20,030 bases of DNA from an uncultured Oscillospiraceae bacterium. Its GTDB lineage: Bacteria; Bacillota; Clostridia; Oscillospirales; Oscillospiraceae. Both the position numbers and the translations under genes were made by a program. The stretch lies in contig CANQUO010000011.1 of the NCBI GenBank assembly GCA_947627085.1, forward strand, positions 1 to 20,030, read 5' to 3'. The notes under the pieces were generated by a model, which worked only from the letters and a program-made list of their open reading frames with translations, did not search any database and was not told the origin of the DNA. Every line of letters begins with the position of its first letter. Within the stretch, counting starts at the first letter, position 1. Below are positions 1 through 7,035 of this stretch, one piece after another.

Positions 1-62
1 CCCACGGCGTAGCCGCCGTCGTAGGCTTTTTTGAACATCTCGGTGGTTGTTACTAAAGGCAT
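1..62 (-). CDS. fba: Class II fructose-1,6-bisphosphate aldolase, N-terminal fragment
   Basis: Only the first 20 codons are inside the window; the gene continues past position 1. The minus-strand translation begins MPLVTTTEMFKKAYDGGYAV, which I recognise as the N-terminus of class II (zinc-dependent) fructose-bisphosphate aldolases. These cleave fructose-1,6-bisphosphate to dihydroxyacetone phosphate and glyceraldehyde-3-phosphate in cytoplasmic glycolysis. An AGGAGTG ribosome binding site lies at 69-75, six bases before the ATG at 60-62, which fixes the start, and a good promoter lies upstream. Metal ligands and the rest of the fold lie outside the window, so the assignment rests on this short but characteristic segment. 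The glycolytic gene pfkA lies at the other end of the window in a separate transcription unit. Confidence 0.8.
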   Translation of the reverse strand, partial: MPLVTTTEMFKKAYDGGYAV

Positions 63-101
63 ATATATCACTCCTGTGTAGAAATTTAGGGGTCATTGTT
101 T

Positions 102-129
102 ATTATATCATATCGTCCGGTCAATTCAA
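102..129 (-). promoter_or_regulatory. Sigma-A-type promoter of the aldolase gene
   Basis: On the minus strand a TTGAAT -35 box (124-129) and a perfect TATAAT -10 box (102-107) are separated by 16 bases. The -10 box ends 39 bases before the aldolase start codon, leaving room for a short leader with the AGGAGTG ribosome binding site. Confidence 0.7.
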
Positions 130-298
130 GTATAAAAAATATTAAATTTACCTTTCCGTGGAAAAATCGCGGCCAACAGGAGCATCCTCGCTATCGCCCC
201 GCCCTTTCTCACCGGCCCCGCTTTTTGATGATATCACCCATATGTAACAAAATACCATCAAAACGGTAAAAACTCGGTTAAAAATACATTAGTTTATA
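130..298. other. Intergenic region without a recognised gene
   Basis: The divergent gap between the aldolase and sigma-factor genes runs from 63 to 435 (373 bases). Apart from the two promoters annotated separately, I see no coding region, no strong hairpin and no repeat. A GC-rich patch at about 166-225 sits between AT-rich flanks, but no reading frame or structure I recognise accounts for it. Confidence 0.5.
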
Positions 299-326
299 TT
301 GATCTTCTTTAAAGTCCCCTTATGAT
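299..326 (+). promoter_or_regulatory. Candidate promoter of the ECF sigma/anti-sigma operon
   Basis: TTGATC (299-304) and TATGAT (321-326) are spaced by 16 bases on the plus strand, giving a leader of about 100 bases before the sigma-factor start. The -35 box matches consensus at four of six positions, so this is a candidate only. ECF operons are often also read by their own sigma factor, and I could not identify such a site by eye. Confidence 0.4.
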
Positions 327-435
327 AGACATGGATATAGTTTAGATATATAATTTCAAAGAAAAATTTTTTGATTTGATTTAGTATTCGCCGCCAAAAC
401 CGTAGTATATAGGTGAAGCCGGAGGAGGTGGGGCG

Positions 436-996
436 ATGATCGATGATGAAAAAATCATAGAGATGTTCTTTGAACGGTCAGAGCAAGGCATACGGGAGCT
501 GGACATTAAATACGGTAAAATCTGCCGCAATCTCTCGTATAACATCGTGAACAGCAGACAGGACGCGGAGGAATGTGTCAACGACGCTTACTTAGGCGCG
601 TGGAACGCTATTCCCCCGGCACACCCCGACCCTCTTTTGCCCTACCTTGTGAAGATCGTTCGGAACATTTCGCTCAAATGCTATTGGAGAAAGGAGGCCG
701 CCAAACGAAGCGGACCCTATACGGTCGCGTTAGAGGAGATCGAGGGCTGTATCGCGGACCGGAAAACCGAAGAAGATGAAATCGAAGCCAGAGAGTTAGT
801 CCGTATTATCGAGGCATTTTTGGATACGCTGTCCGTTAAAGAACGCGTTATCTTCATGCGCCGCTACGCGTTTGCGGACACTTACGCGGACATAGCAAAG
901 CGCGTAGGTATATCTGAAAAAAATGTATCCGTCCGGCTTACCCTGATTCGCCGGAAGATGAAGCAATATTTGATTGAAAGAGAGGTATACGTATGA
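436..996 (+). CDS. ECF-family RNA polymerase sigma factor
   Basis: This 186-residue protein has the two-domain layout of extracytoplasmic-function sigma factors, which direct RNA polymerase to a small regulon. Region 2 spans about residues 22-90 and includes the helix DAEECVNDAYLGAWNAIPP (43-61), which in this family contacts core polymerase and the -10 element. Region 4 spans about 125-180 and includes SVKERVIFMRRYAFADTYAD followed by a helix-turn-helix (IAKRVGISEKNVSVRL) that would bind the -35 element. A GGAGGAGGTG ribosome binding site at 421-430 supports the ATG at 436. The stop overlaps the next start as ATGA (993-996), so the pair is probably translationally coupled. In Clostridia such sigma genes are commonly followed by a single-pass membrane regulator, as here. 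The inducing signal and target promoters are unknown. The gene is clearly AT-richer than the housekeeping genes nearby. Confidence 0.9.
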   Translation: MIDDEKIIEMFFERSEQGIRELDIKYGKICRNLSYNIVNSRQDAEECVNDAYLGAWNAIPPAHPDPLLPYLVKIVRNISLKCYWRKEAAKRSGPYTVALEEIEGCIADRKTEEDEIEARELVRIIEAFLDTLSVKERVIFMRRYAFADTYADIAKRVGISEKNVSVRLTLIRRKMKQYLIEREVYV

Positions 997-2387
997 ACGC
1001 AAGATCGTTTTCCGAAGCCATGAGCGAAGTCAACGATAAATATTATGAGGAAGCCGCAAGCTATCGCTATAAAAAGCATGGGTGGGTAAAATGGAGTGCT
1101 ATGGCAGCTTGCTTTACCGCCCTGCTTTTTACCGCCCTTTCGGTTCTCCCTGATTATTTCCGCCAGCAAGGTATTACACCGCCGGACGATCCGAACTCAG
1201 TTTTCGTTGACGATCCTATTGATACTACCGATGATGATACAACGCCCGCAACAGTTGATACAATGCCTGCGACAGTTGATACAACGCCCGCGGCAGTTGA
1301 TACAACGCCCGCGGCAGTTGAAATAGCTATCAGCATGGACAATATTTTCTTCAATAAAGTAGAGGGATTGACGGATGCCGCTCTATGGTTTCTCCCGGAG
1401 TTATATGACGATATTTGGTGGGACAGAAATGATGTGATCGACTATTATGGAAAAGATTTAACGCCGGCATATGTTCCGGATGGAATGACCGCGGCCAACG
1501 GAAATGGGACCGGTCAGGTCATTGCGGACAAAAGCGGCAATATTGTATATGACAGAGTTGGGTTCAGCTACTATGACTATGAATCCCCGAAGCTGATAGA
1601 CAGCGTGATAGGCTGCAAGGGGTTTTCAATGCACGTTTCTAAAATTGGCTTTATGGGTGATGAAGTATACATTCTGCCGGAAAACGAAGTGAAAACCTCT
1701 GACATTGGCGGAACAGCAGTTACCTTTGGATATCGTCCCATGCCCTATGGCCCTTCTGATCCCGACACCCACGAGCCGTCCGGCTATTATGATCTTTATG
1801 TGGTGGAATTTGAACAGGACGGTATCAAATATGAGGTCCTCGCGCAGCAAATGGAAAGAGAAGAGGTCGTAAAAGTCGTAGCATCTATCATCTATGGAGA
1901 AGAAGTAATCGTTGATAACAACATAGAAAAGCCACTGATTGGTTCCACAGTCACAGATCCGGTGGCTCCTGAGATAGACAATGATATATCTTGTAATGAG
2001 ATTCAGCAAAATGAACCAAAAGAAAATATTACTCTCGCGTTTTCATCTATTGAAGAGATGGTGCAACGAATTTCTGACAAAAAACAGGAACCCTCTGATA
2101 CGATGAAAAAAGATAGTTATGCTGTTACTGCGAACGAAACCAAATGTGCGTACACCTACAAAGAAATGTGCGAATTGCCCGCGGACGAGTTGCTTGATTT
2201 ATTTATTCAAAATGGTTTAATTATAAGTGACGAGTTAAAACAGTCGTTTACTGAAGAAGAACTTCAATCCCTGTTTAAGGACAACTTTGTCTTGTGGCAT
2301 ACGGGAGAATGCTTAATGGATTACACTATGTATATTGATTTGGCAGAACAGACAAAAATAATATACGAATCAATTGTCACGCAATAA
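993..2387 (+). CDS. Membrane-anchored anti-sigma-like protein, partner of the ECF sigma factor
   Basis: The 464-residue product starts with a short charged cytoplasmic segment (residues 1-31, FSEAMSEVNDKYYEEAASYR) typical of clostridial proteins encoded directly after ECF sigma genes. One hydrophobic helix follows (about 32-53, WVKWSAMAACFTALLFTALS). The rest should be extracytoplasmic. Residues 78-109 form an acidic Thr/Pro/Ala linker made by in-frame 21-bp repeats. The globular part after residue 115 matches no family I can name. A distinct C-terminal segment (about 385-464) begins YTYKEMCELPADELLDLF and looks like a separate small helical domain. By position and topology it probably sequesters the sigma factor at the membrane until a signal is sensed outside; this is inference. 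Its low GC content matches the sigma gene and differs from the flanks, suggesting that the two were acquired together. Confidence 0.65.
   Translation: MNARSFSEAMSEVNDKYYEEAASYRYKKHGWVKWSAMAACFTALLFTALSVLPDYFRQQGITPPDDPNSVFVDDPIDTTDDDTTPATVDTMPATVDTTPAAVDTTPAAVEIAISMDNIFFNKVEGLTDAALWFLPELYDDIWWDRNDVIDYYGKDLTPAYVPDGMTAANGNGTGQVIADKSGNIVYDRVGFSYYDYESPKLIDSVIGCKGFSMHVSKIGFMGDEVYILPENEVKTSDIGGTAVTFGYRPMPYGPSDPDTHEPSGYYDLYVVEFEQDGIKYEVLAQQMEREEVVKVVASIIYGEEVIVDNNIEKPLIGSTVTDPVAPEIDNDISCNEIQQNEPKENITLAFSSIEEMVQRISDKKQEPSDTMKKDSYAVTANETKCAYTYKEMCELPADELLDLFIQNGLIISDELKQSFTEEELQSLFKDNFVLWHTGECLMDYTMYIDLAEQTKIIYESIVTQ
1239..1321 (+). repeat. Four in-frame 21-bp tandem repeats coding for a Thr/Pro/Ala/Val/Asp linker
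   Basis: Four consecutive 21-base units start at 1239, 1260, 1281 and 1302. Each reads like acaaCgCCCgCggCAGTTGA plus one base, with a few substitutions; units 3 and 4 are nearly identical while units 1 and 2 have diverged. They encode the heptad DTTPA(T/A)V. Because 21 is a multiple of three, copy-number change would lengthen or shorten the extracytoplasmic linker without a frameshift. The last copy is truncated by a base change at its end. Confidence 0.9.
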
Positions 2388-2441
2388 TTTTTAATTACTC
2401 ATAAGGCTATAATTAGAAGATTGCTAATTGAACCATCAGTC

Positions 2442-2480
2442 ATTTCCCCGTCGGCAATTATGCTGACGGGGAAATCTTAT
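2442..2480 (+). terminator. Hairpin terminator of the sigma/anti-sigma operon
   Basis: A 15-bp inverted repeat (2442-2456 with 2461-2475) encloses an ATTA loop, with a single G-T wobble in a stem whose core is CCCCGTCGGCA. It lies 54 bases after the stop of the anti-sigma-like gene. The following U-tract is weak (CTTAT), but the long stem makes termination likely. Confidence 0.65.
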
Positions 2481-2573
2481 ATTCGCTTCGTTGGATAAAT
2501 ATTCACTCAGACCGTGGCTCCAATACTCCGGGAACACAAAAAGGAATTGGGGGTCTTTAAATAGTATTATTTA

Positions 2574-2607
2574 TAAAAAATTCCCTCCCGGAGAGCTTCC
2601 GGGAGGG
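2574..2607 (-). terminator. Rho-independent terminator of the aminotransferase gene
   Basis: On the minus strand a perfect 10-bp stem (CCCTCCCGGA / TCCGGGAGGG; 2598-2607 with 2583-2592) with a five-base loop is followed by AATTTTTTATAA. It begins seven bases after the aminotransferase stop codon. Confidence 0.9.
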
Positions 2608-2613
2608 CGAAGA

Positions 2614-3813
2614 TCATGCGGTGGGCTCGTTATTCAGGAATTTTTCAAGCCTGTCCAGGCCCTTTTTGATGTTCTCGATGCTGGTGGCGTAGCTCCAGCG
2701 GATGTGGCTCTGGGAGCCGAAGGCCGCGCCGGGGACGGTGGCCACCAGGCCGTGCTTCAAAAGGGCCTGGGCAAAGTCGTCGGCGTTCTCGATTTTCTCC
2801 CCGCACAGCGTGGTGCCGAAGGTCCGGCTCACGTTCATGAAGATGTAGAAGGCCCCGTCCGGGGGGAGACAGCTGACCTTGTCCATGGCGTTGACGCGGC
2901 TCACAAAATATTCGCGCCTTTTGGCAAACTCCCGGCGCATATTCTCAACGCAGGTCTGGTCCCCCGCGTAGGCCGCCACGGAGGCGTACTGGGCGATGTT
3001 GCTGGCGTTGCCCGTGGAGTGGCTGAGGTAGGTGTCCATGAGCTTTATGATGGGCTGAGGTCCGGCGGCGAAGCCGATGCGCCAGCCGGTCATGGCGTAG
3101 GTCTTGGAAACGCCGTTGACTATGACGGTCCTCTTGGCGAGCTCCGGGTCGATAGCGGCGGCGGAGACGAACTTGCCCTCGTAGACAAGGGTGGCGTATA
3201 TCTCGTCGTCGATGAGATAGAGGTCGTTGTCGATTATGACCTTCGAAAGTGCTCTCAGCTCCTCCTCGGAATAGAGCATTCCCGTGGGGTTGGAGGGGTT
3301 CGTGAGGATGAGGCACTTGGTCTTGCCGGTGATAGCGGCCTGGAGCTGTTCGGGGCTTATCTTGAACCTGGTGGACTCGTCGGTCCGAAGTATCACCGGC
3401 ACCGCGCCGCACATGCGTATGGCCTCCTCGTAGGTGACCCAGTAGGGCGCGGGAAGTATCACCTCGTCGCCGGGGTTCAGCATGACGCGCATAGCTATGT
3501 AGAGTACGTGCTTCGCGCCGGAGGACACGCAGATATTCTTGTTCTCGTATTCTAAGCCGAAGCTGGCCTTCAGGTAGTCGCAGATGGCCTTTTTAAGCGG
3601 AGCTATACCGGAGGAGGCGGTGTAGTAGGACTTGTTCGTCTCAATGGCCTCGATGCCGGCCTTTTTTATGTGGTCGGGAGTGTAGAAATCAGTCTCGCCC
3701 GCGCCGAAGCTGACCACGTCCACGCCCTGGGCCTTCAGCTCCTGGCTGAGGGCGTTTATGGCGAGAGTGGCCGAGGGTTTGATGGCGGAGGCGACACCGG
3801 AGAGACTTTTCAT
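2614..3813 (-). CDS. PLP-dependent class I/II aminotransferase (aspartate aminotransferase-like)
   Basis: This 399-residue protein is full length for the subgroup I-gamma aspartate aminotransferase family. Visible motifs are GAGETDF near residue 38, NPSNPTG at 172-178 (N175 contacts the cofactor), DDEIYATLVYEG from 202 (D203 and Y206), and VNGVSKTYAMTGWRIGF, in which K237 is the Schiff-base lysine. A C-terminal Arg in SHIRWSYA would bind the substrate carboxylate. It should transfer an amino group between an amino acid (probably aspartate) and a 2-oxo acid in the cytoplasm. Substrate choice cannot be fixed by eye, because alanine or aromatic specificity occurs in close relatives. It is a single-gene unit with its own promoter (3852-3880) and terminator (2574-2607). 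AAGGGG about 12 bases upstream is a modest ribosome binding site for the ATG at 3813. Confidence 0.88.
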   Translation of the reverse strand: MKSLSGVASAIKPSATLAINALSQELKAQGVDVVSFGAGETDFYTPDHIKKAGIEAIETNKSYYTASSGIAPLKKAICDYLKASFGLEYENKNICVSSGAKHVLYIAMRVMLNPGDEVILPAPYWVTYEEAIRMCGAVPVILRTDESTRFKISPEQLQAAITGKTKCLILTNPSNPTGMLYSEEELRALSKVIIDNDLYLIDDEIYATLVYEGKFVSAAAIDPELAKRTVIVNGVSKTYAMTGWRIGFAAGPQPIIKLMDTYLSHSTGNASNIAQYASVAAYAGDQTCVENMRREFAKRREYFVSRVNAMDKVSCLPPDGAFYIFMNVSRTFGTTLCGEKIENADDFAQALLKHGLVATVPGAAFGSQSHIRWSYATSIENIKKGLDRLEKFLNNEPTA

Positions 3814-3851
3814 GACAGGATTACCCCTTATTTCATTTAGATTTTACAGTC

Positions 3852-3880
3852 ATTATATGCTCCATCCTGCATATTTGCAA
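3852..3880 (-). promoter_or_regulatory. Promoter of the aminotransferase gene
   Basis: Minus-strand TTGCAA (3875-3880), a 17-base spacer and a perfect TATAAT (3852-3857) end 38 bases before the start codon at 3813. Boxes and spacing both fit a sigma-A promoter. Confidence 0.8.
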
Positions 3881-4019
3881 GTATCCAACATCATTTTCAT
3901 ATGAATATGAATTTTCTTTAATGCCTGACTTTCATATTTTGTGCAAAATAACATGCTTTAGCCCGATATATACATAAAATCTCCCGCGCCTCCGGCTCTC
4001 TCGATATATTTTGAAAGGT

Positions 4020-4424
4020 CTAACGTGATTTTTCACATATAAGCTCCCGGTACTCCCCCATTGCGTCAAAAAGCGCGGGGAGGTCCAGGCGCTCATCAAG
4101 TTTTACCCACTCCCCGGTCCTCAGCGCCCCCAAAAACCGGGTCTGTACGGCGCGGAGCTTATCCGCAGTGTCCTTTTGGCCGATCAGTGTAAGCATTGTT
4201 ATGCCGTCGAGCAATATGGGTCTGAAAAGCGCGTCCAGCGCCACCCTGAGCTCCTCCGGGCCACGGTAGGAGGCGCAGAAGGCCCCGATATCCGCCTCAA
4301 GCTCCGATAAGACGTCAAGCGAACGTTGAAAAAGCGGCTTTTTGTCTATACCCTCCGGCTTGGCAGACGTTACTGTCCCCACAATGCCGCTCCCATCCAG
4401 CCTCTCCACGAGCTCATCTTCCAT
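4020..4424 (-). CDS. Hypothetical helical protein, 134 residues
   Basis: I do not recognise this protein. It is rich in Leu, Glu and Arg, predicted by eye to be almost all helical, with no membrane segment, signal peptide or Cys cluster. The ATG at 4424 is preceded at ten bases by GGAGAG (4435-4440), an acceptable ribosome binding site, and an upstream TATAAT at 4519-4524 could be the -10 box. The reading frame stays open 35 further codons upstream (to about 4527), reading like protein (for example GRKLCFINNKWRE), but contains no ATG, GTG or TTG. Either the real start is non-standard or the 5' end has been lost by mutation. No hairpin terminator is visible after the TAG stop. It sits alone between its neighbours, so context offers no function. 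Confidence 0.6.
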   Translation of the reverse strand: MEDELVERLDGSGIVGTVTSAKPEGIDKKPLFQRSLDVLSELEADIGAFCASYRGPEELRVALDALFRPILLDGITMLTLIGQKDTADKLRAVQTRFLGALRTGEWVKLDERLDLPALFDAMGEYRELICEKSR

Positions 4425-4681
4425 AAGTTTAAAACTCTCCGGCTCCGGGGACTCCCGCCATTTGTTGTTGATAAAACAAAGCTTCCTCCCGTCCGTCCCA
4501 GTAATCGGCGGAGTATTTATTATATCTCTTTTATTTTACAGATCTCTCCTGAAGATTTTGAAATGACATTATTTTGCCTCTCCTGCCAACTTTTCTTCCG
4601 GCGTATCAAAAGAATATTCCCCGCAAATAATATTTCCGCATAAGATTTTACGGTCTGCGACCTTAAATTCAAGGAGGAACT

Positions 4682-5098
4682 ATGAAAAAAGCGATATATA
4701 TTGCGCTGGCCATGGCAATGGCCCTGTCCCTTGTGGGCTGCGGCGACCGCTCCGACGCCGACAGGAGCGACAACACCAAGGACGGCGTCATCGGCGACGG
4801 ACTTGGCGACATCGGCGACGACATCCGCGACACGGTGGACGACATCGGCGACGACCTCACCGGCAGGAACGACAACCACAGCGATCCCGCGAACGGCGGC
4901 AACGGCACAGCCGGCAACGGCAACGGTACTAACGGCTCCGTCGGCGCCACGGGCAACGGTTCCACCGGCAACGGCCATGTGGGCGGCACCACCGGCGCTA
5001 ACGATAACGGCACGACCGGTACCAACGGTACAAATGGCACGACCGGCACTAACGGCGCCACCGGTAACGGCACCGGCACCGGGAGCATGACCCGGTAA
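4682..5098 (+). CDS. Low-complexity lipoprotein, Gly/Asn/Thr-rich
   Basis: The 138-residue product has a classic lipoprotein signal: MKK, a hydrophobic helix, and the lipobox LVGC with the lipidated Cys at residue 20. Residues about 35-62 are an acidic amphipathic stretch with a repeated G-D-I/L-G-D-D-I/L pattern (GDGLGDIGDDIRDTVDDIGD). From about 70 to the end it is a disordered tail of TNG/GNG/GTTG-type repeats with almost no hydrophobic residues. It should be anchored to the outer face of the membrane with the tail reaching into the wall. AAGGAGGAAC (4671-4680) is a near-perfect ribosome binding site directly before the ATG. It is a single gene ending in a bidirectional terminator. Function unknown; similar acidic or Gly-rich lipoproteins are common in gut Clostridia but poorly characterised. 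Confidence 0.85.
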   Translation: MKKAIYIALAMAMALSLVGCGDRSDADRSDNTKDGVIGDGLGDIGDDIRDTVDDIGDDLTGRNDNHSDPANGGNGTAGNGNGTNGSVGATGNGSTGNGHVGGTTGANDNGTTGTNGTNGTTGTNGATGNGTGTGSMTR

Positions 5099-5120
5099 AC
5101 CTCAAACCTCATCAAAAATT

Positions 5121-5154
5121 CGGCGGCGTGAATATCACGTCGCCGGTTTTCTTT
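5121..5154 (+). terminator. Bidirectional terminator between convergent genes
   Basis: An 11-bp stem (CGGCGGCGTGA at 5121-5131 with TCACGTCGCCG at 5135-5145, one G-T wobble, ATA loop) is followed by GTTTTCTTT on the plus strand. It is preceded by AAAAATT, which gives AATTTTT on the minus strand. It therefore fits both the plus-strand lipoprotein gene and the minus-strand gene ending at 5161. Confidence 0.88.
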
Positions 5155-5160
5155 GAAATT

Positions 5161-7035
5161 TTATGTATTTTCTTCTCTCCCTGCCATGGCGGCGCGGCGG
5201 CGGTACATGTCGAGGTACGCCTCGCTCCTGAGCCTTTCGACAGCGGTCCTGAGCTCCTCCCGGCGGCCGGGTTTTTTGAGCAGTGCCGCGATAAAGGGCG
5301 CGTATTTTCTCCCCGCCCCGGCTATGAGCTCCTCAACGGCCGCGTCAAATTCCCTGACGGGCCTATACCTGCTGGCGGTCTCCTCCACCGAGGAGGCCAG
5401 CACGTCGGCGGCGGCCACTATGCCGATGACCGGCCGGACCTTCGTGGAGCTCAGATCGAAATCCACGGGGTAACCGCCTTTGTCGTTATAGTACCTGTGG
5501 TGCCCCTTGGCCACGTCGGCGTAGGCCGCGGTGGATTCGTGCGCGCCCAAAAGCTCGCAGCCGCAGTAGGCGTGGAGCCTTATAAGCTCCGCCTCCTCCT
5601 CGAAAAGCCCCCGGCAGGCGGAGTTTTCCAGATGGAAAAAGTGCACCATGCCGCTGTCGTAGAGCCTCCCGGCCTTCATGGCAAAGTCCGAAAGCTCCTC
5701 CCTCCGGGCCCTGACCTCATCGGCGCTCGATACGCCGCGCACGCCAACAAGCTCCCCGGGACAGTCGTCAATGGCCCAGCCGGCCAGCCTTCCGGCCAGC
5801 TTCGCGGCGATCCACATGCGCACGTAGCCCACCGGGTGCCTGGCGGCAAAGACGTCCTGCAACAGCTCAAAGAAGCTCACGCCCCCCTCCACCTCCCGGT
5901 AGGCGTAGAGGAGCTGTTTTACGAAAAAGAGAAGCGTCTCGTTATTTTCATCGCTGGGCGCCCGTATGAGCCAGGAGAGCATCCTGTCGGTCATGCGCCG
6001 TATCCTCAGCTCCCCGCCGGACGGCATTTTTCCGCCGGGTATAAATTTCAAGTACTCCATATATAACGCCGGGGCGCTGACGAAAGCGAAGGCCCCCTGG
6101 AAGCTGAAGTCGTTCCCGGTCCTGGTGCGTGAAAGGGCGTAGATACCGTCGAGAAGCTCCTCGATGGTCATGGCGCCAGAGTGGTACATCGCCGCCAAAT
6201 ACGCGTACTGCCACCTGGGCTGTAAGAGCTCCCCACGCTCCCGGGCGTCCTTCATCTGGCGCTCCTGGACTATCTGGGCCGACTCCAGCACCTTGGCGAA
6301 AGCGTCGGGCCCGGCGTGTCCCGAGCGCAGATAAGAAAGCAGCGACGTGCGCTCCTGATGGCTTTTGTAGAGGTACGTGTCCCACGGAAGCTCCGGCGTC
6401 TTGGCCCGGATGTCGGGGTCGGAGAGTATCCTTATGCTCCTTGTCACGGCCTCCAGCTTACGTTTAGCCACCTCCGGCCGTGTCCCCTCGTAGCTCAGGG
6501 CTATGTTGCCCATGCTCCTGTGGATATAGCCCCGGGTCTCCGGGTCGGTTATGTCGTCATATTCCGTCTCAAAATAGGACGCGGCCTCGGAAAAGTACAT
6601 GCGCATCCTTGCGGAGTACAGCCTTATCCCGCTGGGGCTGAGCATGGACTCCATGTTGTAAAGGCTCATACCCACAAGGTACAGCTCCCTTATGAGCATG
6701 TCCCTTAAATTTCTGTGCCGGGCGTAGTCCATAAGGGCCAGGTGTATCCGGTAGTGGAGCCAAACGTCGCTCTGGGCCTGGATGTTCATGAGCTTTCCCG
6801 CGAATTCCACAAGGTCCGAAAGCTCCTCCTCGGTGGCTGAGAGTATGTCGTCCAGAAGCGGGAAGAGCTCCTCCCGCAGGAGCCGCGTCCCGCGCTCCAC
6901 GGCCATTTTGGTCCGAAGTACCAGCTCACGGGAGGCGGTAACAAATTCCTCAGGGCCCATCTTCCCGGCGTCGGGCCCCACGTTCTCGGATACGGATTTC
7001 AGGAGCCTCAAATATTCCTCCTGATAAGCTCTCAT
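5161..7035 (-). CDS. Large helical protein with degenerate C-terminal HD-GYP-like domain
   Basis: The 624-residue product has no signal peptide or membrane helix. Residues 1 to about 445 are helical and match no domain I can name; a TPR-like fold is possible. The C-terminal part follows the order of motifs in HD-GYP c-di-GMP phosphodiesterases: LYDSGMV (458-464) aligns with canonical LHDIGKI, RLHAYCG with the RHPExG segment (H488), GHHRYYNDKGGYP (511-523) with the HHExxDGxGYP signature, and AAADVLASS (D544) with the VADxFDALT segment. The first metal-binding His is Tyr (Y459), while D460, H488, H512, H513 and D544 remain. This suggests a binding or signalling role rather than full phosphodiesterase activity; that is inference. 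Its ATG overlaps the stop of the upstream hybrid kinase (7032-7035), with GAGGGGGTG as ribosome binding site, so the two are probably co-translated and work together. The HD-GYP call is from motif order only. Confidence 0.7.
   Translation of the reverse strand: MRAYQEEYLRLLKSVSENVGPDAGKMGPEEFVTASRELVLRTKMAVERGTRLLREELFPLLDDILSATEEELSDLVEFAGKLMNIQAQSDVWLHYRIHLALMDYARHRNLRDMLIRELYLVGMSLYNMESMLSPSGIRLYSARMRMYFSEAASYFETEYDDITDPETRGYIHRSMGNIALSYEGTRPEVAKRKLEAVTRSIRILSDPDIRAKTPELPWDTYLYKSHQERTSLLSYLRSGHAGPDAFAKVLESAQIVQERQMKDARERGELLQPRWQYAYLAAMYHSGAMTIEELLDGIYALSRTRTGNDFSFQGAFAFVSAPALYMEYLKFIPGGKMPSGGELRIRRMTDRMLSWLIRAPSDENNETLLFFVKQLLYAYREVEGGVSFFELLQDVFAARHPVGYVRMWIAAKLAGRLAGWAIDDCPGELVGVRGVSSADEVRARREELSDFAMKAGRLYDSGMVHFFHLENSACRGLFEEEAELIRLHAYCGCELLGAHESTAAYADVAKGHHRYYNDKGGYPVDFDLSSTKVRPVIGIVAAADVLASSVEETASRYRPVREFDAAVEELIAGAGRKYAPFIAALLKKPGRREELRTAVERLRSEAYLDMYRRRAAMAGREENT

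Noticed and set aside
2491..3555. 354-codon plus-strand open frame
   Set aside because: It lies antisense to the aminotransferase and is a product of its GC-rich codon pattern; Gly/Val/Asp-rich translation with no motif or ribosome binding site.
4701..5115. Alternative frames over the lipoprotein gene
   Set aside because: Repetitive GC-rich DNA opens all frames; only the plus frame at 4682 has a ribosome binding site, signal peptide and lipobox.
5128..6066. 312-codon plus-strand open frame
   Set aside because: Antisense to the HD-GYP-like gene; starts inside the bidirectional terminator and has no recognisable domain.
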